This document shows positions 39,251 to 47,769 of a stretch of DNA of 64,000 nt, one piece after another (position 1 is the first letter of the stretch; each line of letters starts with the position of its first letter). The translations under genes and the position numbers were made by a program. The notes beneath the pieces are model-generated. The model saw nothing but the letters and a program-made list of their open reading frames with translations. It was not told where the DNA came from and searched no databases. This DNA comes from Actinomycetota bacterium (lineage in GTDB: Bacteria > Actinomycetota > Acidimicrobiia > Acidimicrobiales > JAJPHE01): assembly GCA_027315345.1 (NCBI GenBank), contig DAHUYE010000085.1, forward strand, positions 62,001-126,000, in the 5' to 3' direction.

Positions 39251-40665
39251 GAGGCGACGGGTTGAGGCGACGGGCGCCACCCTCGACGGTGACGCCACAG
39301 GAAGACGCCGATCAGATCGAGACCGATGGCGCCGGTGAGTGCCAGGCACAACTCGAAAGGAGACCGGTAGCGGGTCTGGCCCAGGGTGATGGCGACGGAG
39401 ATGACCACATCGGCCAGAACGAAGAAGAGGGGGTAGGTGGGGATGCGGCGTCTTCGCAGGGTGATGACGGCGGGGATGGAAAGAAGCAGAAGGGCGTAAT
39501 AGGAGTACAGGCCGACCTCAGCCCAGTGCAGGGGCCGCGTCTCGACCTGGGCGTCCTGACGGATCTGCAGGCTGGGATTCCAGAAGGCGAAGGTGCGACC
39601 CTCCCGGTCGAAGATGACCCGGGGCAGAGCGGATTCGTGGGCGCGGATGAAGCGCATGGCGTAGGCCTGGGCTTGGGCCGAGGTGACCGAGGCGTCCTGG
39701 TACTGATTGTGCGGAGCGGCCAAGGCGCAGGCCAGTGACCAGTAGCCGGCCTTGGGGCCGCTGAAGGTGGTGGCGCAGTCGGCCGAGGCCAGGGTGTTGC
39801 CGAGGCCGGTGCTGATGAAGACGGGCTTATCGAAGCGAGCCAGGTTGAAGCCGACCCAGGGTCCGACCACCACACAGAAGGCCGCCGCGGCCAGGCCCAG
39901 GCGGCCCCAGCGGACCCGCCCCGTGAGGGAGCGGGCGCCCAGCATCAGAGGCACGGCCATCAAGGTGAGCAGGCTGAGTTCGTCCCGGGCCAGGGCCGCC
40001 ACGCCGAGGGCGGCGCCGAAGGCCACCGCCGTCCAGGGGCGGGGCCGCCGCCAGAAGCGGTAGGCGGCCAGGAGCACCAGGCCGACTACCAGCGGATCAA
40101 TGGTCTCGGACATGACCTGTTCGTTGCTCATCCAGATGTTGGGATAGAGGGCGACGATGAGACCGACCAGGATGCCGATTCGTCTTCCCTGGCGGCCGCC
40201 GCCGATGACGTCGCGTCCCAGGTAGGCGGCCACGGGCACGGCGGCGGCGCCGAGGACACCGGACCAGATGCGGTGGGCGAAGAAGGACTTGAAGCCGAAG
40301 ACCGAGGAGATGGCCAGCAGCACCGTGAACAGTGGCGGGTAGGCGGCCGACTGATAGTGCAGGTGCAGGTTGTGGCCGTAGTACAGCCACGGGTCGATGA
40401 AGCCGTAGCCCTCGGCCAGCAGGTTGGCGCCTGAGTGGTACGAGAACGGATCCCCGCCCGGGCTGCGGTGGGGCCGGCCGATGACGGTGGCGATGCGCAC
40501 CGCCAGCGCCACCAGAGTGTCGAGTCCGACCCAGGCCAACCAGAACCATCCCGATTGGGAGGAGGTCGGAGTCGGTTGCCCGGCATCGGAGGTGTCGGAC
40601 CCGTGGGTTTCGAGACGTCCAAGGGCCGGGTCGACCCGGGTCGGGGGCGGGGCGGTGGTCGTCAT
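39247..40665 (-). CDS. GT-C family membrane glycosyltransferase
   Basis: A 472-residue polytopic protein. After the first helix, RSPGGDPFSYHSGANLLAEG (D72) is the acidic first-loop motif, followed by LHYQSAAYPPLFTVLLAISS and a second-loop LYPNIWMSNEQVMSETI, all standard for dolichyl/polyprenyl-phosphate-sugar dependent transferases (GT39/GT83-like). It would act on the outer face of the membrane. It is fourth in the operon behind the AftD-like gene, and overlaps its neighbours on both sides by 4 bases (ATGA). Confidence 0.83.
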   Translation of the reverse strand: MTTTAPPPTRVDPALGRLETHGSDTSDAGQPTPTSSQSGWFWLAWVGLDTLVALAVRIATVIGRPHRSPGGDPFSYHSGANLLAEGYGFIDPWLYYGHNLHLHYQSAAYPPLFTVLLAISSVFGFKSFFAHRIWSGVLGAAAVPVAAYLGRDVIGGGRQGRRIGILVGLIVALYPNIWMSNEQVMSETIDPLVVGLVLLAAYRFWRRPRPWTAVAFGAALGVAALARDELSLLTLMAVPLMLGARSLTGRVRWGRLGLAAAAFCVVVGPWVGFNLARFDKPVFISTGLGNTLASADCATTFSGPKAGYWSLACALAAPHNQYQDASVTSAQAQAYAMRFIRAHESALPRVIFDREGRTFAFWNPSLQIRQDAQVETRPLHWAEVGLYSYYALLLLSIPAVITLRRRRIPTYPLFFVLADVVISVAITLGQTRYRSPFELCLALTGAIGLDLIGVFLWRHRRGWRPSPQPVAS

Positions 40666-41675
40666 GGCCCGGCCGGGGAAGGGTCCAGGGCGCTGCCTCC
40701 GGCCGGAGGCTGGGCCTCGGGCTCGGCGTACACGGGCGGATAGGTGTCGGCCACCGAGCGGGCTCCGGCCAGCACGGCCATACCGGCCAACACGCCGGCA
40801 AAGCCCACGATGCGCAGGGCCACCCGCCACCCGGCCGTGGGCAGGTGCTCCCCGAACAGCGCCGTGCCGGCCGCCACCACGAAGGCGGAGGAGATCACGT
40901 TGGAGACTGGTACCACCACCGAGGCCGGGCAACGCTGCAGGGCGGTCTGGAACAGGAGCAGGCCCGCCGCCGAAGTGATGCCCAGTAGGTAGAGGTACGG
41001 CGAAGAGAGTACGTGGGGCACGCCGGTCACTATTCCTCTCGTCTCCAGCTGGGAAGAGACGGCCTTGGCGGACAGGGACGCCACGCCGTAGACCAGACCC
41101 GCCGACAGTCCGTAAAGAGGGGCCCGGAGATGACCGCGGGAGTGGGGAACCGAGTCGGGGGCGTGGCCCAGGCGATCGGCGGTGACGAAGATCCACAGGG
41201 CGACCAGGATGGTCGGCGCCCCGGTGGCCAGGATGCCGGTGATGGTGCCCCGGGTCCCGGCCTGGTCGGAGTGCGAGTCGAGGGAAAGGCTCAACAGGAA
41301 GAGGGCGGCACCCACCACGCCGACGCCGGCCCACTCCCGGCCGCCGAGGTGCTCGCCCAGGGCGAGGTGGGAGAGGACGAGCAACAGCACGATCCCGGAG
41401 ACGAATATGGGCTGCACCACCGACACCGGGATCAGGGACAGGGCGATGATCTGAAGTCCCAGCCCCCCCAGCATGGAGATGAAGCCCACCAACCAAAGGG
41501 GCGAGGAGGCCACCGAGCGCACCAGGTGGACCAGGCGCCGGGCGTGCACCTCCGGCAGGCCGCCCAGTCCGTGCTTCTCCAGCACGAAGCCGACGTTGTA
41601 GAGAACGGCGGAGGCGACCGTGATGCCGACCCCCACCAGGGTGTGGGAGGAGGCGACGTGATCGGGACTGGTCAT
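40662..41675 (-). CDS. DMT-superfamily (EamA-like) transporter
   Basis: A 337-residue protein with about nine or ten hydrophobic helices arranged as two EamA-like halves; SLIPVSVVQPIFVSGIVLLL ends the first half's helix and PASVVVPVSNVISSAFVVAA its counterpart in the second half. The C-terminal 30 residues are Pro/Ala-rich. Drug/metabolite transporters move small solutes, and some EmrE-like relatives flip undecaprenyl-linked sugars; its place in a glycan operon makes a lipid-sugar flippase role worth considering, but not shown. Coupled to both neighbours by ATGA overlaps. Confidence 0.78.
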   Translation of the reverse strand: MTSPDHVASSHTLVGVGITVASAVLYNVGFVLEKHGLGGLPEVHARRLVHLVRSVASSPLWLVGFISMLGGLGLQIIALSLIPVSVVQPIFVSGIVLLLVLSHLALGEHLGGREWAGVGVVGAALFLLSLSLDSHSDQAGTRGTITGILATGAPTILVALWIFVTADRLGHAPDSVPHSRGHLRAPLYGLSAGLVYGVASLSAKAVSSQLETRGIVTGVPHVLSSPYLYLLGITSAAGLLLFQTALQRCPASVVVPVSNVISSAFVVAAGTALFGEHLPTAGWRVALRIVGFAGVLAGMAVLAGARSVADTYPPVYAEPEAQPPAGGSALDPSPAGP

Positions 41676-42559
41676 GAGCCGTTCCGGATGGCAGCCGGAG
41701 CTGGCCGGCGCCGCATCACCAACAGGAGGTTCCAGGTGGCCACCTCCCGTAGTCCGGGCACCTTCACCACCCAGTCCAGCCATGAGGGGTAGTAGCGGGG
41801 GATGGCCTCGAGGATGTCCAGGTCGGCCCGGCTCCGAGCCAGACGCAGGACCGGGCCGACGTGCTGGGCGAAGAGGGAGCGGCCGAAGAGGTTGCCCGGA
41901 GGGCGGTGGTTGATGCGCTCGTAGCGGGCGGCGGCCCGGCGGCCTCCCAGGTAGTGCCAGGGGGAGGTCTCGTGGCCGCCCCAGGGCGAGAACCAGGCCG
42001 TGAAGGAGAGATAGAGGAGGCCGCCGGGCCGGGTGACCCGCACCATCTCGGCCAGGAACGGTTCGGCGGCGGGTACGTGCTCGAGGACGTTGGAGGAGAA
42101 GGTCAGGTCGGCCAGGCCGGAGGGGAACGGGAGGTGGTATCCGTCCCCGGCCAAGGTGCCCCCCGGTATCAGCCGTCCGGGCCGCACCGCTTCGGCGTGG
42201 GTCCGGCGCCTCTCCTCCTCCACCGTGGCGTTGGTCGGCAGCGGGGCACCTTGGGCGCTGTCCGCCAGGGGAGCGGCGGGCAATCCCGCCTCCGGCTCGA
42301 TCAGGTAGGAGCGCGCCCCCGCCCCCCGGAAGGCCTGGCTGAAGTACCCGGCGCCGCCCCCGATGTCGATGACCAGGCGACCGTCGAGGTCGAGGTGCCT
42401 GGCCACCTGGGCCAGGGTGTCGGCGGCCTGGGTCCGGTAGAAGGTGTCGGGGTCGGATTGTTCGACCAGGAAGGCCCGGAACATGCCGACCGAGCGGCGC
42501 AGGCCCGTCCCCAACGGGGATTGAAGGGCCGCCGAGGGGGGGCCGGGCGCTGGGGACAT
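41672..42559 (-). CDS. class I SAM-dependent methyltransferase in glycan operon
   Basis: A 295-residue methyltransferase: motif I is LVIDIGGGAGYFSQAFRGAG, with SSNVLEHVPAAEPFLAEMVR and TRPGGLLYLSFTAWFSPWGG later. The insertion between motif I and the catalytic strand is long (about 60 residues). Related proteins in actinobacterial glycan clusters are annotated as type 11/12 methyltransferases; O-methylation of a surface sugar is a reasonable guess. It follows the AftD-like gene after 24 bases and overlaps the DMT gene. Confidence 0.83.
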   Translation of the reverse strand: MSPAPGPPSAALQSPLGTGLRRSVGMFRAFLVEQSDPDTFYRTQAADTLAQVARHLDLDGRLVIDIGGGAGYFSQAFRGAGARSYLIEPEAGLPAAPLADSAQGAPLPTNATVEEERRRTHAEAVRPGRLIPGGTLAGDGYHLPFPSGLADLTFSSNVLEHVPAAEPFLAEMVRVTRPGGLLYLSFTAWFSPWGGHETSPWHYLGGRRAAARYERINHRPPGNLFGRSLFAQHVGPVLRLARSRADLDILEAIPRYYPSWLDWVVKVPGLREVATWNLLLVMRRRPAPAAIRNGS

Positions 42560-42583
42560 GGCCCCAGGAGAGTAATAAAGGCC

Positions 42584-45500
42584 TTACGCCGGCTGGTCAA
42601 TGCCGGCCCGCCGCCGCACCAGCTCGACCAGGGCGTCGGCGGCCAGCAGGATCACCGCCGCCCAACCCAGGGAGTTGGCCACCGGAAAGTTCCCGGGCCA
42701 GTCGATGTTGGAGAGGTAGCGGTGGAACCACTGGGCATCGATCATGTAGCCGGCCGTGGCCAGAACCAGGCCCACCGCCGCCCCGCCCAGTAACAGCCGG
42801 CCATAGGGCACGAACAGGCCCAACAGGACCATTCCGGCCACGACCGGCGCCGCCAGGGGAGCGGTCAGGACGCCGGCCGCCACCCCGGCGCCCAGCGCCC
42901 AGGCCAGCGCCCGTGGCCAGGCCGGCCGGCTCCCGTCAAAGGAGAGCGGAGTGCCCAACACGGGCTCGACGGACTCGACGGACTCGACGGACTCGGCGGG
43001 CTGGGCGGGCTGGGCGGGCTGGGCGGAGCGCCGTCGCCGCAAGGGAACCAGGGCAAGGGCGGCACAGGCGAGCAGACCGGCGGCGGAGAGGCCCAGAGCG
43101 ACCCAGACCACCCGCTGGGGGGCCCAGTCGATCTGGGCGACCAGGGCCGGTCCGGCCAGGGAGGCGGGGACGTACCAGCCGTTGGCGTACCCGTCTATGA
43201 GGGTGGGCGCTCCGAGCGAGTGGGCCGGACCTCCCCCGGCGGGGCGGATGCTGGCCCGCCAGCCCCGGCTCAAACTCTCCCCCAGGATGAGCCAGAAGCC
43301 CTGGCCCTTGCCATGGACCGAGACGGTCTCCTGGGTGCGGCTCTGGTGGGTGACGGTCACGGCCGGCGCCGGCCCGGTGGGCACGGCCGGAAGGGCCCCG
43401 GCCCCGGGAGTCCCGGCCCCGGCAGCCCCGGTCCGCAGGGCCCCACCGCCGGCGGCCGAGCCCAGCCAGAGCTGATCCACCTCGAAGCCGGAGGGCAGCC
43501 TGGGGCTGGTGTGCACGGTGTGGCTCCCCGGTGCCAGCCGGATCCCGCCGGCCGAGTTCCCGCAGGGGGTGATGGCCAGGGGCCGGCCGGCCAGGGCGGC
43601 GGCGCTGGTCCCGCTGATGCGGATGTCAATCGGCCGGCCGTCGATGGTCAGGAGGTGGGTGTGGCAGACCGAAGGGATGCGGGCCGGGGGCGGAGCGATG
43701 CTCACCCCGGGCAGGCCTACCTCGGCCAGGGCGACGGGGAGGACGTCGGTGTTCCCTGACTGGCCGCCGTAGTAGTCGAGGGTCGTGAGCTGATGCACGG
43801 TGTCGATGGTGATGCGAACCGTGCTGCCTCGCAGGGTCGGAAAGCTGACGTCGACCGGGCTGACCGCTCCCTGAGGCCGGCCCATGCCGACGGCCAGAGC
43901 GGGTAGCGAGACGGTGCGGGACACGGCCCCGGCCGAGACGGTGATGGAGGTCGGCAGCGAGTGCCGGCCGTCATTGACGATCTGCATGTCGAGATGGTCG
44001 AACGAGAGCGGTCGGGCCAGGTTGTACTGCAGCCACTCACCGTCCTGAGGGGCCAGAGCGGCCGACCAGGAGGTGTCCGGATTACCGTCCACGGCGGCAT
44101 CGGCCCGGGCGTAGCGGTCGCCCGGCAGGCGGGTGGAGGAGTTGGCTGACACCACCGGGTCGGCGCTGACCCCGGCCGTGCTGCGCCCGCCGGCAACGAC
44201 CGGGCCGGGGGACCCGATGTCGAAGTCGATGAGGGCGTCGGAGTCCTTGGCCGAGATGCGGGCCTGTCCGCCCACGGTGAAGGTGCGGGAGGTGGGAAGG
44301 CTGAAGCCGCGGACCATGTCCAGCTCGGGATCGGTGCGGGGCGGGGTGTCCGGGGCGCGGTTGCGGTCCATGAGGACCACCAGTTGATGGGACTGGGACG
44401 CGGGGCCGGCCAGGCGGAGCAGATCCCCCGGCATGTCGATCACCTCTTGCAGGTTCACCCCCGGAATGCCCACCTCGGCGAAGCCCACCCCGGACAGCCC
44501 ATCCAGGCTGTGATTGCGTCCGCCCTGGTTGTTGGTCCCGAGGATGGTGATGTCCAGAGTGGAGAAGGTCCGAGAGGAGAAGCGGACGGTCTGGCCGGGC
44601 TCGACCAGGGAGGCCGCCCCCAGGGCCACGGTCATGGAGCGTCGGCCGTCGAAAGTCAGGCGAACCCGGGTGATGTGGCGGTTCGGATGGCCGACCTGAG
44701 GCTGAAGAAGCACGATGTGATCGGTGGTCACCGGTGTGCTCAACTCGGCCTGGAGCCGTTCGTTGACCGGATCGCTGAAGGCGTCCACGGTCCAGGCCGT
44801 GGCCGGGTTCCCGTCGAAGGCGTTGGCGGGGCGGTCCTCGGGGGTGAAGGTGACCGGGTTTCCGTAGCGGGTGGCCTGGACCGACTTCACACCGACCTGG
44901 TCGGTGGTGGTCTGGGCGTCGGCGGCTGACCGGGGGAAGACGGGCAGCCGGGCGTCGGACGGGTCCGCCTCCAACGGCTTCTCCCCGGGTTGCTCGACAT
45001 AGCCGTAGTTGTTCTGCAGGCCGCCCCACCGATGACCCTGGGAGGCGTTGGTGTCGGTGAGGACGAGCACGGCGCCTTTGTTCATGAGCCGGGCGAACCC
45101 GGCCGGGTCCTGATCGAACGAGGCGCTGTAGAGAACGGTCGGATTTCCCCCCAGCAGGCCGGCATCGGCGGCGTCCACAATGCCCTGACCATTGCCGGCC
45201 AGGACCAGTGGCGCCGTGGCCGATTCAGCCCGGGTGATGGGACGGGCCCCAGGGACGGACAGGACGGCGAGGGGCGGCGGATAGGGAGTGCCGTCGGGCA
45301 GGGCCAGCGACGTCTCGTCCACCAGGGGGAACTTGATGACCGGAGTGGGAGCGGGGGTGCCGAAGGTCGCGGCCAGCGCCGTCCCTTTGGGGGCCGGAGT
45401 CAGCTGGGCCCAGAAGGCCTTGGGTTGGGGCAGGGCGTAACGCTCGTATTGGAGGTCGTTCTGAATCAGGATGTCCCCGGCGCTGATCAGGCGGGCCACG

Positions 45501-47083
45501 CCGGCCAGGCCGTTGGGATCGAACACGCCGTTCTGAATGCTTCCGTCCAGGGCGGCCATCAGGTCGACGCTGCCGGGTTCGCCCTGGGGCACCACCTGGC
45601 GGGCCACGTAGGGACGGGTCATGAGGCCGGGGGGAATGGGGTCCTCGGTGACGCCCCAGCGGTAGGCGGCGAAGTCCTCTCCGGGCAGTCCCAACACCCG
45701 GGTGGCATTTCCTTGGGCATCCAGATAGGAGGCGGCCTGGGTCCAGTAGGAGGGGATGCCGGACGGCCGGGCCAGGTTGGCGGCCACCAGGCCGCCGTCC
45801 CACAGAGGCGGCATGCCGGCCAGCACGAGCCCCACGCCGGCCACGCCCGCCAACACCCCGAGCCGAGGCCGGCCCTTCAGCAGCGCCCCTACGCCGGCGC
45901 CGAGGAGAAGGGCCAGGCCCATCACGATGATGGGTACCACCCGATTGCTCGAGCGCATGGCCAGGCCGATGGACGACCCGCTGGAGGCCGCCTCCAGAGC
46001 TCGCCCGGCCGGGCTCGGATCAGCGAAGGGATACGTCCCCACCGCCACCGCCGTGCCCACCAGGACCAGGCCGATGGCAAAGGCCCGGTACCGCCAGCGG
46101 GCCAGCAGCCCCATGAACATGGAGAAGGCCGGCACGGCGAAGCTGACCCCCAGCAGCCACAGGGACTGCATGTACGGGACGGCGGCGGTGGTCCAGGGCT
46201 GGACCTTGTCCTGGCCATAGAAGAACCAGTAACCCAGGCCCCGGAGGGCTTCCGAGGCCAGCGAGGTCCGGGCCACCGTCTGGACCGTCTCGGTGTACTG
46301 GAGGATGGCCAGCCCGTAGGACCCCTCCGCCCACAGACCGGCTATCCACCACAGGGACACGGCCAGGCTCAGGACGGCAATTCGCCACAGGGCGGCCCAG
46401 GCCGCTCCCAGGGGGATCTCCCGGGTCACCCAGATGGCGTAGAGGACCCAGAGAGCCGGGGCCAGGCCGGCCAGGAGGATGGAAGTGGCGTTGACCCCGC
46501 CCACCACCGCCACCACCAAGGCGAAGAGGGCCGGATATCGCCAGCCCCCCCGCCGCACGGCCAGGATGACCAGGCCCAGCATCCAGCCCAGCGCCGCCCA
46601 GGGCATGAGGATGGCCGAGATGCGGGCGATGTAGTCGATGATGAAAGGGGTGGCCGTGTAGGCCACGGCCGCCACCAGCCGGGCCGCCCCGGTCAGGCCC
46701 AGGTGGCGCGAACACCACCACAGCCCGGTCCCGGCCGCGAACAGGAGGCTCCCCATCCAGATCCGCTGACCGATCCACATCGGGATGCCGAGAGCGTGCA
46801 CGGCCCAGAAGAACGGACCCATGGGGAACAGGTAGCCGATGTTCTGGTGGGTTACCGTCCCCATCCCGACGCTGGGGTCCCACATGGAGGCAGCCGACTG
46901 GGTGAGGCGGCCCGGGTCCAGGTAGAGGTAGGCCTTGGTGTCGGCCGCCACCATCCCCGGCTTGGAGGTGAACAGGGGCAGGTAGGACAGCACGGCCAGC
47001 ACCGCCCAGGACGCCAGGGAGGATGCAGGGGGCAGCCGGAACCGGGGCCCGCCGGGCTGGGGGCGGGAAGTCTCGGGGGGCAC
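42584..47083 (-). CDS. AftD-like alpha-(1,3)-arabinofuranosyltransferase family (DUF3367) protein
   Basis: A 1499-residue membrane protein. The N-terminal third is a GT-C core of about ten helices with the acidic loop GMVAADTKAYLYLDPG (D48) and THQNIGYLFPMGPFFW, which is the mycobacterial AftD signature. The large extracytoplasmic middle has two F5/8-type-C-like sugar-binding modules: NAFDGNPATAWTVDAF (about 757) and AAVDGNPDTSWSAAL (about 998). A last helix block (about 1335-1480) follows a Gly/Ala/Pro linker. Known AftD adds arabinofuranose to arabinogalactan and lipoarabinomannan; here the acceptor is unknown. Start GTG 47083, with a TAGACT box 9 bases upstream. It leads the minus-strand operon. 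Confidence 0.85.
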   Translation of the reverse strand: MPPETSRPQPGGPRFRLPPASSLASWAVLAVLSYLPLFTSKPGMVAADTKAYLYLDPGRLTQSAASMWDPSVGMGTVTHQNIGYLFPMGPFFWAVHALGIPMWIGQRIWMGSLLFAAGTGLWWCSRHLGLTGAARLVAAVAYTATPFIIDYIARISAILMPWAALGWMLGLVILAVRRGGWRYPALFALVVAVVGGVNATSILLAGLAPALWVLYAIWVTREIPLGAAWAALWRIAVLSLAVSLWWIAGLWAEGSYGLAILQYTETVQTVARTSLASEALRGLGYWFFYGQDKVQPWTTAAVPYMQSLWLLGVSFAVPAFSMFMGLLARWRYRAFAIGLVLVGTAVAVGTYPFADPSPAGRALEAASSGSSIGLAMRSSNRVVPIIVMGLALLLGAGVGALLKGRPRLGVLAGVAGVGLVLAGMPPLWDGGLVAANLARPSGIPSYWTQAASYLDAQGNATRVLGLPGEDFAAYRWGVTEDPIPPGLMTRPYVARQVVPQGEPGSVDLMAALDGSIQNGVFDPNGLAGVARLISAGDILIQNDLQYERYALPQPKAFWAQLTPAPKGTALAATFGTPAPTPVIKFPLVDETSLALPDGTPYPPPLAVLSVPGARPITRAESATAPLVLAGNGQGIVDAADAGLLGGNPTVLYSASFDQDPAGFARLMNKGAVLVLTDTNASQGHRWGGLQNNYGYVEQPGEKPLEADPSDARLPVFPRSAADAQTTTDQVGVKSVQATRYGNPVTFTPEDRPANAFDGNPATAWTVDAFSDPVNERLQAELSTPVTTDHIVLLQPQVGHPNRHITRVRLTFDGRRSMTVALGAASLVEPGQTVRFSSRTFSTLDITILGTNNQGGRNHSLDGLSGVGFAEVGIPGVNLQEVIDMPGDLLRLAGPASQSHQLVVLMDRNRAPDTPPRTDPELDMVRGFSLPTSRTFTVGGQARISAKDSDALIDFDIGSPGPVVAGGRSTAGVSADPVVSANSSTRLPGDRYARADAAVDGNPDTSWSAALAPQDGEWLQYNLARPLSFDHLDMQIVNDGRHSLPTSITVSAGAVSRTVSLPALAVGMGRPQGAVSPVDVSFPTLRGSTVRITIDTVHQLTTLDYYGGQSGNTDVLPVALAEVGLPGVSIAPPPARIPSVCHTHLLTIDGRPIDIRISGTSAAALAGRPLAITPCGNSAGGIRLAPGSHTVHTSPRLPSGFEVDQLWLGSAAGGGALRTGAAGAGTPGAGALPAVPTGPAPAVTVTHQSRTQETVSVHGKGQGFWLILGESLSRGWRASIRPAGGGPAHSLGAPTLIDGYANGWYVPASLAGPALVAQIDWAPQRVVWVALGLSAAGLLACAALALVPLRRRRSAQPAQPAQPAESVESVESVEPVLGTPLSFDGSRPAWPRALAWALGAGVAAGVLTAPLAAPVVAGMVLLGLFVPYGRLLLGGAAVGLVLATAGYMIDAQWFHRYLSNIDWPGNFPVANSLGWAAVILLAADALVELVRRRAGIDQPA
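42965..43027 (-). repeat. seven 9-bp tandem units in the AftD-like gene
   Basis: CTCGACGGA (three copies), CTCGGCGGG, then CTGGGCGGG-type units (three, the last with a terminal A) run without a break. On the minus strand they encode (PAQ)3-PAE-(SVE)3 in a linker between membrane segments near the C-terminus. Confidence 0.85.
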
Positions 47084-47092
47084 GGGCGGCGC

Positions 47093-47098
47093 AGTCTA
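47093..47098 (-). promoter_or_regulatory. -10 box TAGACT, probable leaderless promoter of the AftD-like operon
   Basis: TAGACT on the minus strand is followed by 9 bases and GTG 47083. No ribosome site lies in the 9-base spacer. The opposite-strand coaE start lies 50 bases away. Confidence 0.45.
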
Positions 47099-47148
47099 GA
47101 TAGGACCGGATTACCCGCCGGGGCAGCTGGACGTGTCACCATGAGCCC

Positions 47149-47769
47149 GTGGCCGTGGTGGGGCTGACCGGGGGAATCGGCTCCGGAAAATCTACGGTCG
47201 TGTCCCTTTTGGCCGAGAAAGGGGCAGTGATCGTCGACGCTGATCGCATCGCCCGTGAGGTCATGGCCCCCGGGGGGGAGGCCTACCAGCCGGTCATCGA
47301 CCGGTTCGGGCCGGGCGTGGTCAGCGCCGACGGCACCATCGACCGGGCGGCGGTGGCGGCCATCGTCTTCAACGACCCGGCCGCCCTGGCCGACCAGCAG
47401 GCCATCACCTGGCCCGCCATAGGAAAAGTGATGGCCGAGCGGGTAGAGGCCGGCCAGGCCGGCGGCGGCATCGTGGTCATGGACATCCCGCTGCTGCGGG
47501 AGGGCAAGGGCGGAGTCCGCTACGGCCTGGCCGCCGTGATCGTGGTGGACACTCCGGTGGAGGTGGCCCTCGCCCGGTTGGTGAACCAGCGGGGCATGAG
47601 CGAAGAGGATGCCCGGGCCCGGATCGCCAACCAGATCAGCCGGGAGGAACGGGTGGCCATCGCCGACCTCGTGATCAACAACGCCGGAACCATCGAGGAA
47701 CTGGGGGCGCAGGTGGACGCGGTCTGGGCGGAGCTGGTGGCCCTGACCGCTACCGACCCCGGGGCCTGA
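47149..47769 (+). CDS. coaE: dephospho-CoA kinase
   Basis: A 206-residue P-loop kinase making CoA from dephospho-CoA and ATP, the last step of the pathway. Walker A is VVGLTGGIGSGKSTVV; DADRIAREVMAPGGEA and the LVVMDIPLLREG-like strand (VVMDIPLLREGKGG) are conserved family segments, and RMSEEDARARIANQI matches the lid region (as RGMSEEDARARIANQI). GTG 47149 is the start; the nearby ATG 47141 is out of frame. A near-consensus -10 (CACCAT) lies 6 bases upstream. The first SGNH-acyltransferase starts at the very next base after its stop. Confidence 0.93.
   Translation: MAVVGLTGGIGSGKSTVVSLLAEKGAVIVDADRIAREVMAPGGEAYQPVIDRFGPGVVSADGTIDRAAVAAIVFNDPAALADQQAITWPAIGKVMAERVEAGQAGGGIVVMDIPLLREGKGGVRYGLAAVIVVDTPVEVALARLVNQRGMSEEDARARIANQISREERVAIADLVINNAGTIEELGAQVDAVWAELVALTATDPGA

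Noticed and set aside
39247-41496. 749-codon minus-strand frame starting at 41496
   Set aside because: The first 277 codons are an out-of-frame reading of the DMT transporter gene. The real GT-C gene starts at ATG 40665, coupled to the DMT stop.
42965-43027. Possible CRISPR or regulatory repeat array
   Set aside because: Units are 9 bases, directly adjacent and in frame inside a coding sequence, so they are a coding tandem repeat.
44990-47167. 725-codon plus-strand open frame opposite the AftD-like gene
   Set aside because: Composition is Gly/His/Gln/Pro-rich and lacks motifs; it is an antisense shadow.
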